Assembly: GCF_003722075.1 (NCBI RefSeq)
Contig: NZ_RDSK01000014.1
Coordinates: forward strand, 117,843 to 181,842
Length of the DNA: 64,000 nt
DNA from: Methanohalophilus sp. RSK
GTDB lineage: Archaea; Halobacteriota; Methanosarcinia; Methanosarcinales; Methanosarcinaceae
Direction of reading: 5' to 3'
Below the pieces are notes generated by a model, which made no database searches, was not told the DNA's origin, and worked only from the letters and a program-made list of their open reading frames with translations. Of the stretch, positions 30,402 to 37,859 are shown piece by piece; the stretch's first letter is position 1, and every line of letters starts with the position of its first letter. Both the position numbers and the translations under genes were made by a program.

Positions 30402-30435
30402 AAGGGGTTCTACCCCTTTTATTTTCTCTTTTTAG
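30402..30435 (+). terminator. Intrinsic terminator after hdrED
   Basis: AAGGGG (30402-30407) pairs with CCCCTT (30413-30418) around a 5-base loop, followed by TTATTTTCTCTTTTT. It lies 8 bases after the hdrD stop. Confidence 0.75.
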
Positions 30436-30436
30436 A

Positions 30437-30453
30437 AACCTACATAAATTATC
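30437..30453 (+). promoter_or_regulatory. TATA-like element before the DUF116 pair
   Basis: CCTACATAAATTATC is centred about 28 bases before ATG 30474, and no ribosome site precedes that ATG, suggesting a leaderless mRNA separate from hdrED. Confidence 0.45.
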
Positions 30454-30473
30454 AGTTACGTCTTGTTGCTGCT

Positions 30474-31121
30474 ATGCAAATTCCCTATGAGTTTTTAGGC
30501 AGGATATTCATATACCTGATGATTTTGGCTTTGGCAGGGATACTGTTGGCACTTATAGTAGGTGCATACAGTTTCAGGAAAAGGCACATTATTTTCCCAA
30601 ATTTTGTGCTTTTCATTCTCTATATGTTCTATACTCCAGCCAAATGGATATGCAGAATGTTCCATATCAGGGATACCCTGGTTGATGAGATTCTGATCGA
30701 AGTGCGCAATGCTGTAATGCTGGATGAATTTAGGAACAGTGGCGGTTTACGTGTTCTATTCCTGCCACAATGTCTCAGACATGCCCGGTGTCCTGCGCGT
30801 TGTGACCCTATTCATGGTTATGAATGTCGGCGATGTGGTCTCTGCTCCATTGGTTATATCAGCGAGGAAGCTGAAAAACGTGGATTCCGCGTTTTTGTAA
30901 TTCCCGGAGGAAGTTTCATAAAGAAAATCATAAACAACTATCATCCTACTTCATGTATCGGAGTGGCCTGTTATACTGAACTTGCAGAGGCTATGGAAGA
31001 AGTTTCATTTATGCCAGTGCAGGGAATCTGCCTCTTAAAAGATGGTTGTTTTGAAACAGAAGTGGACGTTGAGGCTGTAATTGAGAAAATGGAGGCATGC
31101 AATGTACGATCTGATAGGTAA
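30474..31121 (+). CDS. DUF116 family membrane protein (first of two)
   Basis: 215 residues from ATG 30474. Two N-terminal TM helices (IFIYLMILALAGILLALIVG and FVLFILYMFYTPAKW), then a cytoplasmic-type domain with conserved cysteines: LPQCLRHARCPARCD, ECRRCGLC (a CxxCxxC pattern), and CIGVACYTEL. The cysteine pattern suggests Fe-S or zinc binding. DUF116 has no assigned function. The gene overlaps the next DUF116 gene by 20 bases. The hdrED terminator and its own promoter suggest independent expression. Confidence 0.85.
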   Translation: MQIPYEFLGRIFIYLMILALAGILLALIVGAYSFRKRHIIFPNFVLFILYMFYTPAKWICRMFHIRDTLVDEILIEVRNAVMLDEFRNSGGLRVLFLPQCLRHARCPARCDPIHGYECRRCGLCSIGYISEEAEKRGFRVFVIPGGSFIKKIINNYHPTSCIGVACYTELAEAMEEVSFMPVQGICLLKDGCFETEVDVEAVIEKMEACNVRSDR

Positions 31122-31737
31122 AGTGCTAATAGGAGCCGTGGCAATATCTGTCTTATTGAGTAGCCTTGCTCTTTTTGTCAGCCGCATCAGCCTTAATCGG
31201 CATGTACGTCTTGCAGGTATTTTTGCATGGATACTTGATTTATTCTACCTGCCTATCAAATATTTCTTTTGCAAGTTGTCCGATCCCCGTATTCTGGATA
31301 GCTGGATGGTTTCCCTGAAAAACATCGCTCATTACCATGCTTTCAGAAGGACTCGTAACAGGATAATGCTCCTTCCCCACTGTATGCGCAATCTTGATTG
31401 CCCTGCCCATGCTTCAAGATATGGTATACAATGCAAGGAATGTGGCAGGTGTATCGTTGGACAGCTAAAAAGAGATGCGCAGAAGTATGGTTATCGTTTT
31501 TACATTATAACCGGTTCCTCATTTGTGAAGCATGTATTGAAAGAAAAGCCTGCAGATGGAATTCTGGTTGTTGGTTGTAATTATGAGATTAACAAGGGTA
31601 TGCGTTTTCTACGAGATAAAGGCGTTATTGCTTATGGTGTCCCTCTTGAAAGTGATGGTTGTTATAATACCTCTATAAGTTACGAAAAAATTGCAGGTAT
31701 TCTTGAAGAATTCGGCCCGGTTGATGGTAGTTTGTGA
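31102..31737 (+). CDS. DUF116 family membrane protein (second of two)
   Basis: 211 residues from ATG 31102; GGAGG sits 6 bases upstream inside the previous gene. Paralog of the preceding protein with the same plan: two TM helices, LPHCMRNLDCPAH, QCKECGRCIVG, GSSFVKHVL and VVGCNYEI. The tandem, overlapping paralogs suggest a heterodimeric membrane complex with paired metal sites. Function unknown. Confidence 0.85.
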   Translation: MYDLIGKVLIGAVAISVLLSSLALFVSRISLNRHVRLAGIFAWILDLFYLPIKYFFCKLSDPRILDSWMVSLKNIAHYHAFRRTRNRIMLLPHCMRNLDCPAHASRYGIQCKECGRCIVGQLKRDAQKYGYRFYIITGSSFVKHVLKEKPADGILVVGCNYEINKGMRFLRDKGVIAYGVPLESDGCYNTSISYEKIAGILEEFGPVDGSL

Positions 31738-31774
31738 GTGAGGGGAGTAAGCTCCCTTCTGTTGATGCAAAGAT

Positions 31775-32080
31775 GCATTGGCAGTATTCGGCTAAGCGTC
31801 ACACCAAAACGGGGTTTGTCCGAACAACAACTTTGATCCCATTTCGACTTGCACCCACGAGGATTCGCCGTTCCATCCGTACCCTACGCGACCTCAATTT
31901 TTCATATCATTGCTTTAACGCAGGTCGGTATCGTTTCTGTGCCATCATGCGGTAAAACCGCAAGAGCCGGTTTCCCGGCTGCCCGGGCTCTCGCCCGATA
32001 CCCTTTACAGGTATTCGCGTGTCCGGAAGGTGGGGAGACTTTCCTCAGACCCGAAGGCCCGGAAACTGCCCTCCCTCTCT
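31775..32080 (-). ncRNA. rnpB: RNase P RNA (archaeal type)
   Basis: Catalytic RNA that trims tRNA 5' leaders. The minus strand contains the hallmark CTGAGGAAAGTCTCCCCACC (about 32056-32029 region), CACAGAAACG, GGGCGAGAGCCCGGGCAGC and GGTGTGACGCTTAGCCG. A closing P1 helix is visible: GGCAGT (32070-32065 on the minus strand) pairs with ACTGCC (31785-31780). A TATA box lies upstream. No protein frame fits this 400-bp gap. Ends are approximate. Confidence 0.9.
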
Positions 32081-32100
32081 CACAAAGCCCCTAATTCATC

Positions 32101-32123
32101 GGATATATAGAAATACTTATCGC
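32101..32123 (-). promoter_or_regulatory. Promoter of RNase P RNA
   Basis: Minus strand CGATAAGTATTTCTATATATCC holds a TATA core about 25-30 bases before the expected 5' end of RNase P RNA (near 32080). Confidence 0.5.
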
Positions 32124-32143
32124 AATGGCTTTTTTTTATTTTC

Positions 32144-32542
32144 TTATTCAGAATTAAAATTCAGTGAAATCGAATCTATGCAAAAGTGCTCTCCGGTAGG
32201 GGCCGGTCCATCATCAAAAACATGGCCCAGGTGGCCTCCACAACGGCTGCATATCACTTCGATGCGTTTCATTCCCGGGGAATAGTCCGGTATTCTTTCA
32301 ATGTTGTCTTCAGATACTGCTTCCTGGAAGCTTGGCCAGCCGGTGCCTGTATCGTACTTTGTAGAGGAAGAAAATAGTTCCTGGCCACATCCGGCACAGG
32401 AGTAGATACCTTTTTCATAAAAATCATTGTATTTGCCACTGAAAGGTGCTTCTGTACCTTTTTTCCTGAGGATACGAAACTGTTCTGCAGACAATCGTTT
32501 TTTCCATTCTTCTTCTGAAATTTGGTTCCAGTTTTCTGACAT
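32144..32542 (-). CDS. msrB: Peptide methionine (R)-S-oxide reductase
   Basis: 132 residues. Repairs methionine-R-sulfoxide in proteins. Two zinc CxxC pairs (CAGCG and CSRCGG), the conserved KYDTGTGWPSF and HLGHVFDDGP blocks, and catalytic Cys in GEHFCIDSISLNF, where the common RYC.NS reads FCIDS. Cytosolic, no signal peptide. Adjacent to, but not overlapping, uspA on the same strand. Confidence 0.95.
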   Translation of the reverse strand: MSENWNQISEEEWKKRLSAEQFRILRKKGTEAPFSGKYNDFYEKGIYSCAGCGQELFSSSTKYDTGTGWPSFQEAVSEDNIERIPDYSPGMKRIEVICSRCGGHLGHVFDDGPAPTGEHFCIDSISLNFNSE

Positions 32543-32567
32543 ATTAACTCTCAGTAAAGATATTGCA

Positions 32568-32610
32568 AACGGCTGGATGGAGAATGTTTGGTAGGATTGA
32601 ATCAGCCGTT
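32568..32610. repeat. Inverted repeat between uspA and msrB
   Basis: AACGGCTG (32568-32575) and CAGCCGTT (32603-32610) form perfect 8-bp arms around a 27-base loop, in the uspA-msrB gap. It could be a stem in the uspA 3' end or an operator upstream of msrB. Confidence 0.4.
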
Positions 32611-32661
32611 CGCAACCATACTAACATTGTGTTTGGGTTACATAATCGTTTGCCTGATGCC

Positions 32662-33099
32662 TTAGGGTACGACCAAAACCTGCGTTTTAGAATGTCTTAC
32701 CACATTTTCTGCCACACTGCCAAGCAAAAGATGACTGATACCGGTTCTACCAAGTGTTCCCATCACGATGAGGTCTATCCCATTTTCCGTGGCAAATTTG
32801 GTGATGCCATCTGCGGGATTGCCCTCAATGATTAAAGGTTCTACCTCAACATTTGCTTTTTTCCCGGCGTCAACAACGTATTCAGTTGCACCTTTTCCTT
32901 CATCTTTAAGGTGATTGCGCAATGAATCAGCCCACTTTTCTCCGCGAGACGCGATAGATACACTTACAGGTGGTAAAACGTAGACCGCCTTGACCTTTGC
33001 GTCGGTTGCTTTTGCAAGTTCAATACCCCAGCTAACGGCATTCTTTACATTCTCAGACCCATCGGTAGCTATCATTATCTTTTCAATTTTCGTACTCAT
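32662..33099 (-). CDS. Universal stress protein (UspA family)
   Basis: 145 residues from ATG 33099 (GGGG about 9 bases upstream). Single Usp domain: begins KIMIATDGSENVKNAV and ends with the ATP-binding motif GTLGRTGISHLLLGSVAENV, the G-2x-G-9x-G(S/T) type, then VLVVP. Cytosolic; likely a nucleotide-binding stress regulator. No operon partner is obvious. Confidence 0.93.
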   Translation of the reverse strand: MSTKIEKIMIATDGSENVKNAVSWGIELAKATDAKVKAVYVLPPVSVSIASRGEKWADSLRNHLKDEGKGATEYVVDAGKKANVEVEPLIIEGNPADGITKFATENGIDLIVMGTLGRTGISHLLLGSVAENVVRHSKTQVLVVP

Positions 33100-33179
33100 C
33101 AATATACCCCATAATATCTTGTGATTATTATGCTATATTTCTTTTGGTTGTATTTGCAATATAATCACAATCTTAATTT

Positions 33180-33923
33180 ATGGCTACTATCATTTATTCC
33201 ATGATGGGCGAAACGGTTCTTGTTGCAGAGGATATTTTCCGGGATTACGGTTGCCTACATGCTCTAAATGGAATTAACCTGTGTGTGGAAGAAGGTGAAT
33301 TTATTGCAATTATCGGTCCCAATGGGGCAGGCAAATCTACCCTTCTGAAAATTGTTGCCTCTCTGACCTCTCCTACCAAAGGTACATTGCAAATCTTTGG
33401 AACAAAAGATAAAGACAGGGAGGATGTACAGGATAGAATAGGAATGCTTTCCCATGAAACTTTCCTGTATGACAACCTGACAGCTCGTGAAAATCTTTTG
33501 TTTTTTGGGAAACTGTATGGCATGGAACATGCTGCTCTTGATGAGAGATGTGATTATCTTATCCGGAAAGTCGGTCTGTGGAAAAGGGCCGAAGATCCTG
33601 TTAAAAATTTCTCAAGGGGGATGAAACAACGTCTGTCCCTTGCAAGGGCTATTATCCATGACCCTTCCTTGCTATTACTTGATGAGCCTTATACCGGCCT
33701 TGATATGAATGCATCTTCACTTATGGAAAACCTCCTTGTGGAAAAATCGGGTATGACGAAGATAATGGTAACTCATGATATGGACAAGGCATTTCGTCTG
33801 TGCAATCGTCTGTTGATCATGGAGGCCGGGAATATTGTTCATGATGTGGTAGCCAACGATCCAAATGCACGTAAATTTGCCGAAGCCGTCTGTTTTTCTG
33901 ATGGAGGGCAATTTAAATGCTAA
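33180..33923 (+). CDS. ccmA: Haem exporter ATP-binding protein CcmA
   Basis: 247 residues. ABC ATPase with Walker A GPNGAGKST, signature FSRGMKQRLS, Walker B LLLLDEPYTGLD and switch HD (VTHDMD). With CcmB and CcmC it works in system I cytochrome c maturation, driving release of haem-loaded CcmE. The ATG at 33180 has no ribosome site; AT-rich sequence lies just upstream, and later Met codons (33201, 33204) are alternative starts. It overlaps ccmB by 7 bases. Confidence 0.88.
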   Translation: MATIIYSMMGETVLVAEDIFRDYGCLHALNGINLCVEEGEFIAIIGPNGAGKSTLLKIVASLTSPTKGTLQIFGTKDKDREDVQDRIGMLSHETFLYDNLTARENLLFFGKLYGMEHAALDERCDYLIRKVGLWKRAEDPVKNFSRGMKQRLSLARAIIHDPSLLLLDEPYTGLDMNASSLMENLLVEKSGMTKIMVTHDMDKAFRLCNRLLIMEAGNIVHDVVANDPNARKFAEAVCFSDGGQFKC

Positions 33924-34591
33924 AGGGTCTGAATATAGCCTTTAAGGATTTGAAAATTGAAAGCAGGGCCAGGGAGATATTTATTTCGATGGTTGTTTTT
34001 TCGTTATTGATCCTTATCATCTTTAGTATTGCTTTTTCTGACCTGTTGTCTTCTGCCAGCAAAACTGCAACTGTGACTTCGGGTGTGCTCTGGATATGTT
34101 TCATATTTGCAGGGACGCTGGGCTTAAACCGCACTTTTGCTACAGAGGTCCAGAACGGTTGTATGGATGCCCTGAAAATGTGCCCCATACCCCGCAATTC
34201 AATTTACCTCTCCAAGGTCATCTTTGTATTCTTGCTGATGCTACTGGTAGAGATAATTACTATCCCAATGTTTTCTGTCCTCTTTAATTACCAGTTTACT
34301 GCAATCATCTGGGTAGGGATAGTCATATTACTGGGATCCTTTGGCTTTGTTGTGGTGGGATGCCTGATATCTGCTCTTGTCATACGGGCCCGTGCAGGGG
34401 AAATGCTGCTTCCTGTCCTGCTTTTACCCCTGTCCCTGCCGGTGATCATCCCGGCGGTCTCGGCTACGTCGGGCCTGTTGAGGGGTGAGGATATATTTTC
34501 TTTAATGTCATCTATCCGACTGCTGGTAGTCTATGACTTTGTCTTCTTTGCAGTTTCAATGCTGGTTTTTGAATATGTCGTAGAGGATTAA
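33917..34591 (+). CDS. ccmB: Haem exporter membrane subunit CcmB
   Basis: 224 residues, six hydrophobic helices. Recognised from position and from blocks FIFAGTLGLNRTFATE, DALKMCPIPRNSIYLSK and LLPVLLLPLSLPVIIPA, which match CcmB. It forms the ABC channel with CcmA. The start ATG overlaps the ccmA 3' end. ccmC follows after 63 bp. Confidence 0.9.
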   Translation: MLKGLNIAFKDLKIESRAREIFISMVVFSLLILIIFSIAFSDLLSSASKTATVTSGVLWICFIFAGTLGLNRTFATEVQNGCMDALKMCPIPRNSIYLSKVIFVFLLMLLVEIITIPMFSVLFNYQFTAIIWVGIVILLGSFGFVVVGCLISALVIRARAGEMLLPVLLLPLSLPVIIPAVSATSGLLRGEDIFSLMSSIRLLVVYDFVFFAVSMLVFEYVVED

Positions 34592-34654
34592 TATACAATG
34601 AGTTCCATAGTCATGCAGACATCTGAAATAACCCTTACAAACCGGTGATGTTAG

Positions 34655-35356
34655 TTGCAGTGGGAAAAATATTCCAAACCATTTTACCTGTTCACAGCCC
34701 TGATGCTAATTGTGGCATTTGGAGCCATTTTTTTCTATCTGCCGGTCATGAAAGATTCGGCGGGTAATGTACTGGATTCCAGCTTTAATATATTCTATTT
34801 CCATATGCCGATTGCAATTGTTGCCTATCTGGCCTTTTTTGTTGTTTTTGTTTCGAGTATCCTCTATCTGCGTGAGAATGATTCGAAATGGGATATGGTA
34901 TCTCTTTCTGCTGCAGAAGTAGGTGTCATATTTGCATTCCTTGTGCTTGCAACCGGCTCCATCTGGGCAAAAGCTATATGGGGCTGGTACTGGGTGTGGG
35001 AGCCCCGGTTAACGACATCCCTTGTGCTTTTTCTTGTGTATGTGGGCTATCTCATGCTCAGGACGGCTCTGGATGACCCTCTAAAAAGGGCCCGGTTATC
35101 TGCTGTTTTCGGGATTGTGGCCTTTGTGTCAGTTCCTTTGAGTTTTCTTTCCATTCGCATCTGGAGAAGTGCCCATCCCCTGATGTTTGGAGGCTCTCTT
35201 TATGGTCAGGAGGGAGGCGGGCTTGAAGGCTCTTCCTTACTTCTTGTGCTGCTTCTCAATATGCTGGCATTTGTGATGCTGTTTGTAAGCCTTACTTCTT
35301 TTAAGTTCCAAAATGAAAAGTTTGAAAGAGAACTGGAAATGACCAAAGGTCGTTGA
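34655..35356 (+). CDS. ccmC: Haem transfer protein CcmC
   Basis: 233 residues, six TM helices. The WWD-type haem-binding loop is present as WGWYWVWEPRLTTSLVLF, flanked by the expected histidines (FYFHMPIAIVAYL before, SIRIWRSAHPLMFG after). It loads haem onto CcmE. Start TTG 34655 with GGTGAT about 9 bases upstream. The ccmE gene, in its archaeal form, is not seen in the window. Confidence 0.92.
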   Translation: MQWEKYSKPFYLFTALMLIVAFGAIFFYLPVMKDSAGNVLDSSFNIFYFHMPIAIVAYLAFFVVFVSSILYLRENDSKWDMVSLSAAEVGVIFAFLVLATGSIWAKAIWGWYWVWEPRLTTSLVLFLVYVGYLMLRTALDDPLKRARLSAVFGIVAFVSVPLSFLSIRIWRSAHPLMFGGSLYGQEGGGLEGSSLLLVLLLNMLAFVMLFVSLTSFKFQNEKFERELEMTKGR

Positions 35357-35367
35357 GTAAAGCATAT

Positions 35368-35383
35368 ATGCCCCTGTGGGCAT
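35368..35383 (+). terminator. Short hairpin after ccmC
   Basis: ATGCCC (35368-35373) pairs with GGGCAT (35378-35383) around CTGT. It lies between ccmC and the next gene, 13 bases before that ATG. No T-run follows, so it may equally mark the start region of the next transcript. Confidence 0.35.
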
Positions 35384-35395
35384 GAATATTGAAAT

Positions 35396-36481
35396 ATGCT
35401 ATTCGATCCGATCAATATTGAAGGTTTATCCATCCCGAACAGATTTGTACGCTCAGCAACCCATGAATGGCTGGCAGAGGAAGACGGCACACCCACAGCA
35501 GCCATAGGGGATATGTATGAAGAGCTGGCCAAAAACGAGGTTGGACTTATTGTAACAGGATATTCTTATGTAAATCCTGCCGGAAAAAGCGATGGTTTGC
35601 AGCAGGGTATTTATGATGACTGCTTTATAGGCCCTTACAGGAAGATTGTTGAAAGGGTTCATTCCTATGATAGTAACATCGTTCTCCAGATTGTGCATGG
35701 AGGACGACAATCAATGGTACAGCACGGTTATCCTCTGCTTGCTCCCTCTGCGGTTGAAGACAGTTCCACCGGTAAACTTCCAAGGGCAATGACAGAAGAT
35801 GAGATCTTGGAAACCATTGATGATTTTGTTAATGCTACCCGCAGGGCAATGGAGGCAGGTTTTGATGGAGTACAACTGCATTGTGCCCATGGCTTTTTGC
35901 TGAGCAGTTTTATTTCACCCTATACCAACAGGCGTGAGGATAAATGGGGTGGTTCTGTGGAAAACCGTACACGTATTATCACCGAGATAGTGCGCCGTAT
36001 CCGGGAGGATGTCTCCTCCGATTTTCCTGTAATGGTCAAACTGAATGCAACTGATGGTTTCGATATATATTCTGGTCATATTAGCCTGGATGCACCTGAA
36101 TGCGTGGAAATTGCTGCCCATCTTGAAAAAGCGGGTGTATGTGCCATAGAGGTAAGTGGTGGAATTGTCGAGGCTGGTTCTGTGATGTCCCAGCCCGGGG
36201 TTGATTCAGAGGAAAAGGAAGCCTACTTCAGACGTTATGCCAAGATGATAAAGGATACTGTAAGTATACCCGTAATACTGGTGGGGGGTATCCGCACAAG
36301 AGCCGTTATGGATGAAGTGCTCAGGGTTTATGCGGATATGGTCTCCATGAGCCGTCCGTTCATCAGCGAACCAGACCTTGTGAAAAAACTGGAGCGAGGT
36401 GCAGAAGGGGCGCGCTGTGTTTCATGTAACCGTTGTTTCGATAAGGGTGGCATTAGGTGCAATTATGATTTTGACCTATAA
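35396..36481 (+). CDS. NADH:flavin oxidoreductase of the old yellow enzyme family
   Basis: 361 residues. FMN-binding TIM barrel: starts LFDPINIEGLSIPNRFVRSAT, flavin/substrate block LQIVHGGRQS, and HCAHGFLLSSFISPYTNRREDKWGGS with active-site residues. The C-terminal GARCVSCNRCFDKGGIRC has closely spaced cysteines that may hold an Fe-S cluster as in 2,4-dienoyl-CoA reductase-type members, though the second flavin domain is absent. Substrate unknown. It follows ccmC but is probably separate. Confidence 0.88.
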   Translation: MLFDPINIEGLSIPNRFVRSATHEWLAEEDGTPTAAIGDMYEELAKNEVGLIVTGYSYVNPAGKSDGLQQGIYDDCFIGPYRKIVERVHSYDSNIVLQIVHGGRQSMVQHGYPLLAPSAVEDSSTGKLPRAMTEDEILETIDDFVNATRRAMEAGFDGVQLHCAHGFLLSSFISPYTNRREDKWGGSVENRTRIITEIVRRIREDVSSDFPVMVKLNATDGFDIYSGHISLDAPECVEIAAHLEKAGVCAIEVSGGIVEAGSVMSQPGVDSEEKEAYFRRYAKMIKDTVSIPVILVGGIRTRAVMDEVLRVYADMVSMSRPFISEPDLVKKLERGAEGARCVSCNRCFDKGGIRCNYDFDL

Positions 36482-36559
36482 GGTCAGGATCTTTCTAAAA
36501 AATAAACAGGAAATATCGGCGGGCATAAACATTATTAATTTTTGTGCAGCTCAACTTAC

Positions 36560-36572
36560 CCTATATATAGGG
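36560..36572 (+). promoter_or_regulatory. TATA box of the TlyA-type gene
   Basis: CTATATATAG (36561-36570) is a perfect palindromic TATA box centred 27 bases before ATG 36593, which has no ribosome site, predicting a leaderless transcript. Confidence 0.7.
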
Positions 36573-36592
36573 CGTTGTACATCTTATATCTC

Positions 36593-37249
36593 ATGCGACT
36601 TGATGTATATCTTATAGAAACCGGCTTTTTCAGTTCCCGGGGAAGGGCCAAGAAGGCAATTAGTGAAGGTCATGTGAAGGTTGATGGGAACGTCACAACG
36701 AAATCTTCCCGTGAAGTGTCCGAGTTCAATGAAATAGAAGTAGATGAAGGGCTCGATAAACCCCGGGGATATTTTAAACTTCGTAACATACAGGAAAAGT
36801 TCGATTTAATCAAAGAAGGTGACAGTGTATTGGACCTGGGTTCCAGTGCCGGGGGTTTCCTGATGTTTGCATGTGAACTCGGTGCGAATGTAGTAGGGAT
36901 TGAATACAGCCGCCATTTTCGCTCAGAACTTGGGAGACTGGCTTATGAAAACCCAAACATTACCATAATCTTTGATGATGTATTTACGATGCCTACTTCT
37001 AAAATACCAGGAAGTCCTTTTGATGTAGTGCTTACTGATATGACTCTTGAGCCCGAGGCTTCAATAGAGGCTCTCAGCAAGGTACTACCCCTTCTCAGGG
37101 AAGATGGAATGATTTTTCAGGTAATTAAACTGGGCAGGGGAAGAAATAAAAAACGCCTGGTTGAAAATATTAAATCGCTGGGAATCGAGGTCCTGGAAGT
37201 CCTGGATTCGGCCCAGAGGGAATTTTACGTAGTGGCAAAAAAGACATGA
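36593..37249 (+). CDS. TlyA-like S4-domain/FtsJ-fold RNA methyltransferase
   Basis: 218 residues. N-terminal S4 RNA-binding domain (MRLDVYLIETGFFSSRGRAKKAI...VKVDGN), then a Rossmann methylase with SAM motif VLDLGSSAGGFLMFACELGA and the catalytic-type VVLTDMTLEPEAS. The architecture is that of TlyA rRNA 2'-O-methylases, but the target is unknown and the usual FtsJ K-D-K-E set is not clearly complete. ATG 36593 chosen because the TATA box sits 27 bases upstream. Seven bases precede the DUF2119 gene. Confidence 0.8.
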   Translation: MRLDVYLIETGFFSSRGRAKKAISEGHVKVDGNVTTKSSREVSEFNEIEVDEGLDKPRGYFKLRNIQEKFDLIKEGDSVLDLGSSAGGFLMFACELGANVVGIEYSRHFRSELGRLAYENPNITIIFDDVFTMPTSKIPGSPFDVVLTDMTLEPEASIEALSKVLPLLREDGMIFQVIKLGRGRNKKRLVENIKSLGIEVLEVLDSAQREFYVVAKKT

Positions 37250-37256
37250 GGGACTT

Positions 37257-37835
37257 ATGTTGCTCAAGGTTTATGGTAAAGGCAGGCCTTACAGGCTTTT
37301 TGCTGCAGGGATGCATGGTGGTGAATGGAAAGACACTTCCGGCCTCCTGCTGAAGTTGCAGCCTCCATTGTCGGGTTCTCTTTTCCTGTTGCCCCTTGTT
37401 GACCGGGGTAGATACCTCTCAACTCTTCAGGAAGGCTACTATAAAGGACCAGGTTCAAAAATTCCTGTTTTTGTGAACAATTGTGCGCCTGAGATATATA
37501 TTGAGATTCATTCCTATTCAAAGCAAAATTTCCATAAACTTGCCGGAGGGGATCGTATTTCCAGAACAGGTGTTCCTCCTTACAGTGTGTTGGAAGAAGG
37601 CCTACTGCTTGGTTCGGTCTCTCCTCACATCAGATTACATTTCCCCAAAGAGGCTCTCTGCTTATCTCTGGAGGTGCAAAGGGAAAATCCTGCATCATAT
37701 GAAATTGCACTTCATATGCTTAATAGGATTAAAGATTGTAAGGGTCGGGATGATTTCATTGCCTTTTTGAAAAAAGAATATCCATCTGCGGCTCTTAAAG
37801 CAATTGAGGATTACAAAAAGTTTTATGGCCTGTGA
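37257..37835 (+). CDS. DUF2119 protein, possible zinc carboxypeptidase-like fold
   Basis: 192 residues. GMHGGEW near residue 18 and EIHSYS near residue 83 recall the H-x2-E and distal His zinc ligands of M14 carboxypeptidase/AstE-like hydrolases; catalytic activity is inference. Compact, no TM helix. Methanogen-restricted family without known function. Co-transcribed with the TlyA-like gene. Its stop codon is part of a strong hairpin. Confidence 0.75.
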   Translation: MLLKVYGKGRPYRLFAAGMHGGEWKDTSGLLLKLQPPLSGSLFLLPLVDRGRYLSTLQEGYYKGPGSKIPVFVNNCAPEIYIEIHSYSKQNFHKLAGGDRISRTGVPPYSVLEEGLLLGSVSPHIRLHFPKEALCLSLEVQRENPASYEIALHMLNRIKDCKGRDDFIAFLKKEYPSAALKAIEDYKKFYGL

Positions 37836-37849
37836 ATATGTCACAGGCC
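37827..37849. terminator. Bidirectional hairpin between DUF2119 and thermosome genes
   Basis: GGCCTGTGA (37827-37835, including the TGA stop) pairs perfectly with TCACAGGCC (37841-37849), loop of 5. It lies between two convergent genes, whose stop codons flank it, so it can act for both. Confidence 0.65.
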
Positions 37850-37859
37850 AGACGGCCAT

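Noticed and set aside
31734..32285. Short frames over 31738-32143
   Set aside because: The region is RNase P RNA on the minus strand, with conserved RNA motifs and a closing helix.
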